A stretch of 19,916 nucleotides of DNA from Endomicrobiia bacterium. Lineage in GTDB: Bacteria; Elusimicrobiota; Endomicrobiia; PHAN01. Below the pieces are notes generated by a model that worked only from the letters and a program-made list of their open reading frames with translations, ran no database searches and had not been told where the DNA came from. This document shows, piece after piece, positions 15,742-19,916 of the stretch. Position 1 is the stretch's first letter; each line of letters opens with the position of its first letter. Location: the NCBI GenBank assembly GCA_030018875.1, contig JASEHK010000009.1, positions 1 to 19,916 on the forward strand. Direction: 5' to 3'. A program made the position numbers and the translations under genes.

Positions 15742-17736
15742 TCAAAGCCTCTCTCCGTCAATATATATTCTGTGCCAAAGCTCAAGCATCAAAAGCGACC
15801 ACAGACGGTAACCGTGGTCGCGGCGGCCGGTTATATGCTCGTTAAAAATCGCTTCAAGCGATTCTCTCCTGAAATATCCGCGGCGCACGGCGCGCTCCGA
15901 CAGCGCGATTTCACGGAAATAATCCCTCCACATCCTGCCGCGGAACCATTTTCCGACGGGAATTCCGAAACCCTGCTTGGGTCTCGTGATTATTTCATCC
16001 GGCAGAAACCCTGCGAAAGTTTTCTTTAATATGTGTTTCGTCGTGAGCCCGTGAACCTTCCACGATGACGGCAGGGTAGCCGAAAATTCCATCACTTTGT
16101 GGTCAAGAAATGGCGAGCGCGCTTCAAGAGAATTCGCCATTGAGGCGATATCCATTTTAACAAGAAGGCACTCCGGAAGATATGACATTATATCGGTATA
16201 AAACGCCCTGTCGAGCGTGTCGTCGGCGGGCGCGTTTTTAAATATCCGGGCCAGATAATCATACGCCGCCAAGGTCGCCGATGACGCGCCGCCGAGATTA
16301 CCCCCGAAACCGCTGCCATTGCGTTCATCCGCTCTTGAGACGGTCAGATTTCCCTTCATAAAATCCGAATACAACTTATCCTTGGCTTCGGCGGTGAATA
16401 TACAATGCCAGTAGATGTGCCGCATCTGGGGCGGTTCGGCCAGCGCCGAGATAAGACGCGACATATATCTGAAAATATTTCTGGCGCCGGTGGTCTCCGT
16501 GTGGGGAATCATCTTCGCTATGCCGGCGGTGATGTTTTTGCCCAAAATCTTAAACGGCAAAGAGAGGTAAAGCGACCCTTTCATCGCTTTATAGCGGAGA
16601 TACCCGCCGAATGCCTCGTCTCCGCCGTCGCCGTTTAACGCGACGGTGACATGCTTGCGTGTCTGGTTTGAGACGACATAAGAGGGTAGCGCCGACGAAT
16701 CGGCGAACGGCTGTCCGTAATTCCGGACAATCCCTGGAAGCAATTCTATGAAATCCGGCCTGACGATAAATTCGTTATGTTCCGTGCCGAAATGCTTCGC
16801 TACGATATTTGCGTAACGAAGCTCCGAAAAATCATCCTCTTCAAAACCGATTGAAAAAGTTTTTACGGGCCGCGGCGACAACTCGCTCATAAGGCCGACG
16901 ACTATGCTTGAATCATGCCCGCCCGATAGAAACGCGCCGAGAGGCACATCCGAAATCATTCTTAATTTCGTCGCTTCCGAGAGAAGCTCCCGCGTCTTCA
17001 GGCAGGCGCCTTGGAACGATAAGTCCGTTTTCTTTCGGAAATCGATGTCCCAGTATCTTTCTGTCCTGATATTGCCTTTTGCGTCGCAGACAAGCGTATG
17101 AGCGGGCGGCAAAGATTTTATATCCTTAAAAATCGTCTTCGGCGAAGGAATATACTGATATGTTAGATACAAGTCAATTGACTCCGGGTCTATCTCGTGA
17201 GTTTTGCCCGGATATGAAAGTATCGCCTTTATCTCGGAGGCGAACACAAAAGCTCCGTCGCGCGAGAACATATAATAAAGCGGTTTTTTTCCCGCCCGGT
17301 CTTTGGCGATAAAAAGTTTTTTGCCTTTGGCGTCCCAGACGGCGAAAGCAAACATCCCGATGAGATAATCAACACACCTTTCGCCGTGTTCCTCATATAA
17401 ATGTAATATGACCTCAGTATCGGTTTTTGTGTAGAATTTATGATTCGGCTCCAATTGCCGGCGCAACTCCTCGAAATTATAGATTTCGCCGTTTAATACA
17501 ATCCAAAGCGTTTTGTCTTCATTGTGAATCGGCTGAGAGCCCGTGATCAAATCAATAATCGCGAGGCGCCTCATCCCCAGACCGATATCCGCCGCCTGTT
17601 GGTTGCGGCTTGCGGCGAAAAAATATCCTTCGTCATCCGGACCGCGATGTTTTATACTATCGCACATCCGCTGAAGGACGGCCTTTTCTACCGGCTTATT
17701 GTTTCCGAAATTATAAACTCCCGCTATCCCACACAT
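15742..17736 (-). CDS. asnB: Asparagine synthase-like glutamine-dependent amidotransferase
   Basis: With the start at 17736 the 664-residue protein begins MCGIAGVYNFG, placing the glutaminase nucleophile at Cys2 after methionine removal. A longer GTG start at 17748 would bury that cysteine, so I reject it. The class II glutaminase domain shows HRGPDDEG, RRLAIIDL (56-63), LNGEIYNFEEL (81-91) and TDTE. The synthetase domain has the ATP-binding PP-loop SGGHDSS (271-277; His where Leu, Ile or Val is common), then NGDGGDEAFGGY and RSPFLDHK. It is longer than E. coli AsnB (about 554 residues) and has a Gly/Ser-rich insert. Homologues in O-antigen clusters, such as WbpS of Pseudomonas, are linked to amidation of uronic acid sugars. 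A similar role is inferred here, although free asparagine synthesis is not excluded. It overlaps the upstream GT2 gene by 13 bases. Confidence 0.91.
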   Translation of the reverse strand: MCGIAGVYNFGNNKPVEKAVLQRMCDSIKHRGPDDEGYFFAASRNQQAADIGLGMRRLAIIDLITGSQPIHNEDKTLWIVLNGEIYNFEELRRQLEPNHKFYTKTDTEVILHLYEEHGERCVDYLIGMFAFAVWDAKGKKLFIAKDRAGKKPLYYMFSRDGAFVFASEIKAILSYPGKTHEIDPESIDLYLTYQYIPSPKTIFKDIKSLPPAHTLVCDAKGNIRTERYWDIDFRKKTDLSFQGACLKTRELLSEATKLRMISDVPLGAFLSGGHDSSIVVGLMSELSPRPVKTFSIGFEEDDFSELRYANIVAKHFGTEHNEFIVRPDFIELLPGIVRNYGQPFADSSALPSYVVSNQTRKHVTVALNGDGGDEAFGGYLRYKAMKGSLYLSLPFKILGKNITAGIAKMIPHTETTGARNIFRYMSRLISALAEPPQMRHIYWHCIFTAEAKDKLYSDFMKGNLTVSRADERNGSGFGGNLGGASSATLAAYDYLARIFKNAPADDTLDRAFYTDIMSYLPECLLVKMDIASMANSLEARSPFLDHKVMEFSATLPSSWKVHGLTTKHILKKTFAGFLPDEIITRPKQGFGIPVGKWFRGRMWRDYFREIALSERAVRRGYFRRESLEAIFNEHITGRRDHGYRLWSLLMLELWHRIYIDGERL

Positions 17737-18500
17737 AACAGAACGCACCTTACAATAAGATATATCGCCGTAAAATTTAAAACGACCAGTAACAAAAACT
17801 TTCCCGGCGCATATTTTAAGCCCAGGTTAAGTATCATCAGCAATGTTTTGCAACCGTCTTTCCATATTTTTACTTTTGATTTGCGCTTCGTCGGCTCTTT
17901 CATATAATCAATTTCAATATATTTTATTTTCCGTTTCTTAAAACAAGACATCAATGTTAACGATGTGGTAAATGAGAAACCATCGCAAAGTTTTGATGAA
18001 AATTGAACCACAAAACTTTTTCCGAACAATCTAAACCCCGAATTGATATCCGGTATCCATTCGGCAGCGAAAAAACTTGCCATACCGTCCATAAAAAGCC
18101 GCCCCGATTGTTTTAGATAGTTTAATTTCGGGTAGACAATTTTCGTTCTTTTGCCTACAACCATATCACAATCTTCTATGTAACCCAACATTTCGGTTAT
18201 TCTTTCCGCTTGATAAGTATTGTCTCCGTCAATAATCGCGATAATATCGTATCGCGCTTTTTTTATACCGGTTTTGAGCGATGCGCCATAGCCAAGATTA
18301 TAAGAATTGTCTATCAAAACAACATCGTTGAACTGTGCCGCGACATTTCGCGTATTGTCTGTTGATGCATCATTAACTACGATTATCTCATAATTTATCG
18401 CACTGACGGCCAGTGTTTTTTTTAATCGTTCGATTACTTTGCCGATTTCACTTTCCTCGTTATGTACCGGAACAACCACACTTAAATATTTTGTTTTCAT
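17724..18500 (-). CDS. Glycosyltransferase family 2, dolichyl/polyprenyl-phosphate mannosyltransferase-like
   Basis: The 258-residue protein starts KYLSVVVPVHNEESEI and carries EIIVVNDASTDNT (38-50), NLGYGASLKTGI (68-79), the metal-binding IIDGDNTY (89-96) and DMVVGKRTK. A DINSGFRLF segment and a single C-terminal hydrophobic helix (about the last 25 residues) follow. This matches the DPM1-like branch of GT2, which loads a sugar from a nucleotide donor on a polyprenyl phosphate, here probably membrane-attached through the last helix. Such lipid-linked sugar is the donor type used by the GT39-like enzymes in this cluster. I chose ATG at 18500, one base after the upstream stop, over a TTG at 18518 inside the upstream gene. 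The DNA is AT-rich (22 G/C in the 60 bases from 18001). Confidence 0.9.
   Translation of the reverse strand: MKTKYLSVVVPVHNEESEIGKVIERLKKTLAVSAINYEIIVVNDASTDNTRNVAAQFNDVVLIDNSYNLGYGASLKTGIKKARYDIIAIIDGDNTYQAERITEMLGYIEDCDMVVGKRTKIVYPKLNYLKQSGRLFMDGMASFFAAEWIPDINSGFRLFGKSFVVQFSSKLCDGFSFTTSLTLMSCFKKRKIKYIEIDYMKEPTKRKSKVKIWKDGCKTLLMILNLGLKYAPGKFLLLVVLNFTAIYLIVRCVLLCVG
17746..17751 (-). promoter_or_regulatory. Ribosome binding site supporting the ATG start at 17736
   Basis: On the minus strand AAGGTG lies nine bases before the ATG that yields the MCGIAG N-terminus. It is inside the 3' end of the GT2 gene. It supports the Cys2 start over the GTG at 17748, which this site itself covers. Confidence 0.6.
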
Positions 18501-18501
18501 A

Positions 18502-19227
18502 TTATTTTGCTTTCGCAACTATAAATAGCGATTGACCAAAAGGCAGATTCAAAAATTTGTCCATTCTTTTGACAACAGGGATTATTTTATTGTAAAGATT
18601 GATTTGAGAATTTATTCCGATTGTGGACAAACTTTTTGGTTTAAAAACCCTGCTGTTCAAAAACCAGCCGAAAAACCCGAAAGAGTTGAAATAAAAAGAT
18701 CGGATAATTTGAAAACCGGGTTTTATCAGTTTGGCTTCCAATTCTTTTTTTGAATATCTTCTATGATGACCGGCAAGGGTGTCCATTTGTCCGTATAGAA
18801 ATTGATGCGCGGGCACGACGATTATCAGATTCCCTTGTTTACGTTTTAATATTTGATGAATGCTTTCCAAAGCGGTAATGTCATTTTCGATATGTTCCAA
18901 TACATTGAAACAAACAACCGTGTCAACAGAGAAACAAAATAATCTTTTCGCAAAATCCGAACTACATATATCGCCGCATAAGGCAGTAATATTATCAGAC
19001 GCTCCGTATTCTTTTTGAATTTTTTGAATAGCCCGAGGAGAAACGTCAACCGCAATTATTTTTTTATTTTTAAGGACGCCGATAAACTTCCCGAAACCGC
19101 TGCCCACATCAATGATTTCGTTCCCGATATAATCCTTGCACAAATCAAATATCCATTGATAGTAATTGTCCGCATACTGCATTGCGGATGACATCGTTTC
19201 TATTCCGGTAAGATTTGTTGGTTGCAT
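18502..19227 (-). CDS. Class I SAM-dependent methyltransferase
   Basis: The 241-residue protein has EIIDVGSGFGKFIGVL (about 37-52) as SAM motif I, AVDVSPRAI as the ribose-binding strand, TALCGDI and VVCFNVLEHIEND as motifs II-III, and VVPAHQFLYGQMD. The HHRRYSKKEL segment is common in methyltransferases of glycan and lipid clusters. The start at 19227 keeps TGIETMSSAMQYADNYYQW, which resembles the usual N-terminus of this subgroup. It overlaps the GT39 gene by 28 bases. An ATG at 19194 with GGAA upstream would avoid the overlap and is a real alternative. The DNA is very AT-rich (20 G/C in the 60 bases from 18601), like the GT2 gene after it, which suggests a shared origin. The methyl acceptor is unknown. 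Confidence 0.88.
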   Translation of the reverse strand: MQPTNLTGIETMSSAMQYADNYYQWIFDLCKDYIGNEIIDVGSGFGKFIGVLKNKKIIAVDVSPRAIQKIQKEYGASDNITALCGDICSSDFAKRLFCFSVDTVVCFNVLEHIENDITALESIHQILKRKQGNLIIVVPAHQFLYGQMDTLAGHHRRYSKKELEAKLIKPGFQIIRSFYFNSFGFFGWFLNSRVFKPKSLSTIGINSQINLYNKIIPVVKRMDKFLNLPFGQSLFIVAKAK

Positions 19228-19916
19228 AATTTTCGCTTTAACACTAAAAATCCCACTGCGCAAAAAATAAAAATGTACGGCATAGCCGGCAAATGATATC
19301 TTGGGCAGGGGTCGAAAGCGATGTGCCCCGTGAAATAGACAACAATCGCGGCAATGTAAATAAAACCGAGCCGGTTCCGCCGGCTTAAAACCGCTCCGAC
19401 GACGGCGACGACGACAAACATTCCGTTTAAGGCGAGCAGTCCCAGACGGAAAATCACGGGTGCGTATTTTTTTTCTCCTAAATATCCGGACAAAGGCCTG
19501 TCCACACCGAAGACACTCGAATGGCTTGTTATCCAGAAGCGGGGGAGGCGCTTAACGACGATAAAAAAATACTTACTGAAATTTTTTCTTATCAGCGATA
19601 TGCCGGTTTTCTGCGCCTCACTTTCAAAATCAAAATCAGCCGTCGGGGAACCGCCGGAGCGAACTGCGATCCCGGACGCGGGAATATGTCGGGCCGGTAT
19701 GCCGTATCTCAACAAGATATATTCATTATTCGCCTCGTCCCAACTTAAACCCTCCGTCATCCGCCCCGTCACATAAAATCCGTATCCCGTGCCGGTGCTT
19801 GTGAGTTGCCACTTCCCGAAATGTTTATAGTTTCTAAACGACCAAGGCAAAAGTATCAGGAGAAAGACCGCCCAAAAGACGGCCCATCTTAAAAAATATT
19901 TTTTGCCGCCGCCTAT
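19200..19916 (-). CDS. GT39/PMT_2-like membrane glycosyltransferase, C-terminal part (5' end cut by window)
   Basis: The frame is open to the window edge, giving 238 residues of the C-terminal part. A transmembrane helix (FLRWAVFWAVFLLILL) leads into PWSFRNYKHFG, nearly the same motif as PWSVRNYEAFG in the GT39-GT4 fusion at 1106-3529. A soluble loop of about 100 residues follows, then three or four hydrophobic helices with PCPRYHLPAMPY, the counterpart of IPRYRLPSEPF in the fusion protein. Both motifs occur in ArnT/PMT_2-type GT-C enzymes, which use polyprenyl-phosphate sugars on the outer face of the inner membrane. The N-terminal catalytic acidic loop lies outside the window, so activity cannot be judged. 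It is the most upstream gene seen here and ends inside the start region of the methyltransferase gene. Confidence 0.85.
   Translation of the reverse strand: MGGGKKYFLRWAVFWAVFLLILLPWSFRNYKHFGKWQLTSTGTGYGFYVTGRMTEGLSWDEANNEYILLRYGIPARHIPASGIAVRSGGSPTADFDFESEAQKTGISLIRKNFSKYFFIVVKRLPRFWITSHSSVFGVDRPLSGYLGEKKYAPVIFRLGLLALNGMFVVVAVVGAVLSRRNRLGFIYIAAIVVYFTGHIAFDPCPRYHLPAMPYIFIFCAVGFLVLKRKLCNQQILPE

Noticed and set aside
17737..17748. Alternative GTG start adding four residues (MRSV) before MCGIAG of the amidotransferase.
   Set aside because: The family needs an N-terminal cysteine after methionine removal, and the only good ribosome site covers the GTG itself.

Overview
The window is a stretch of one long, tightly packed gene cluster. 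All sixteen genes that I accept lie on the minus strand, so transcription runs from right (19916) to left (1). Neighbours overlap by 1 to about 28 bases or are separated by at most 27 bases. I see no RNA gene, mobile element, CRISPR array or convincing terminator, and no gene-free stretch longer than 30 bases. The genes at both edges are cut, so the cluster continues on either side.

The content points to assembly of a surface glycan or glycolipid. Three integral-membrane GT-C (family 39 / PMT_2-like) glycosyltransferases occur, one of them fused to a GT4 enzyme. There are also two GT2 enzymes of the polyprenyl-phosphate sugar synthase type, a GT9 heptosyltransferase-like enzyme, two SAM methyltransferases, a DegT/StrS sugar aminotransferase beside a PglD/NeuD-type acyltransferase, an FAD amine-oxidase-like protein, and a glutamine-dependent asparagine-synthase-like amidotransferase. 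Interspersed are four radical SAM proteins with an N-terminal cobalamin-binding-type domain. These are candidates for unusual C-methylation or other radical chemistry on the glycan or its lipid carrier.

Layout in transcription order: cut GT39 (19916-19200), methyltransferase, GT2, AsnB-like amidotransferase, FAD oxidoreductase, aminotransferase, acyltransferase, radical SAM, radical SAM, GT39, radical SAM, GT9, radical SAM, GT39-GT4 fusion, methyltransferase, cut GT2 (445-1). A plausible division of labour, which is inference, is as follows. The aminotransferase and acyltransferase make an acylated amino sugar and the amidotransferase amidates an acid group. The GT2 enzymes load sugars on polyprenyl phosphate for the GT-C enzymes to use outside the membrane. 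GT9 and GT4 add sugars from nucleotide donors on the inside, and the radical SAM enzymes and methyltransferases decorate the product.

The GT9 gene and the GT-C set suggest a bacterium with an LPS-like outer envelope. The mixture of several B12-type radical SAM proteins with GT39, GT2 and GT9 genes reminds me of poorly cultured phyla such as Elusimicrobiota or Omnitrophota, but I cannot assign a taxon from this sequence and hold that guess weakly. Base composition is mosaic: most genes are GC-rich, while the GT2/methyltransferase pair at 17.7-19.2 kb and parts of 7.6-11.0 kb are clearly AT-richer. This suggests that the cluster was assembled from pieces of different origin.
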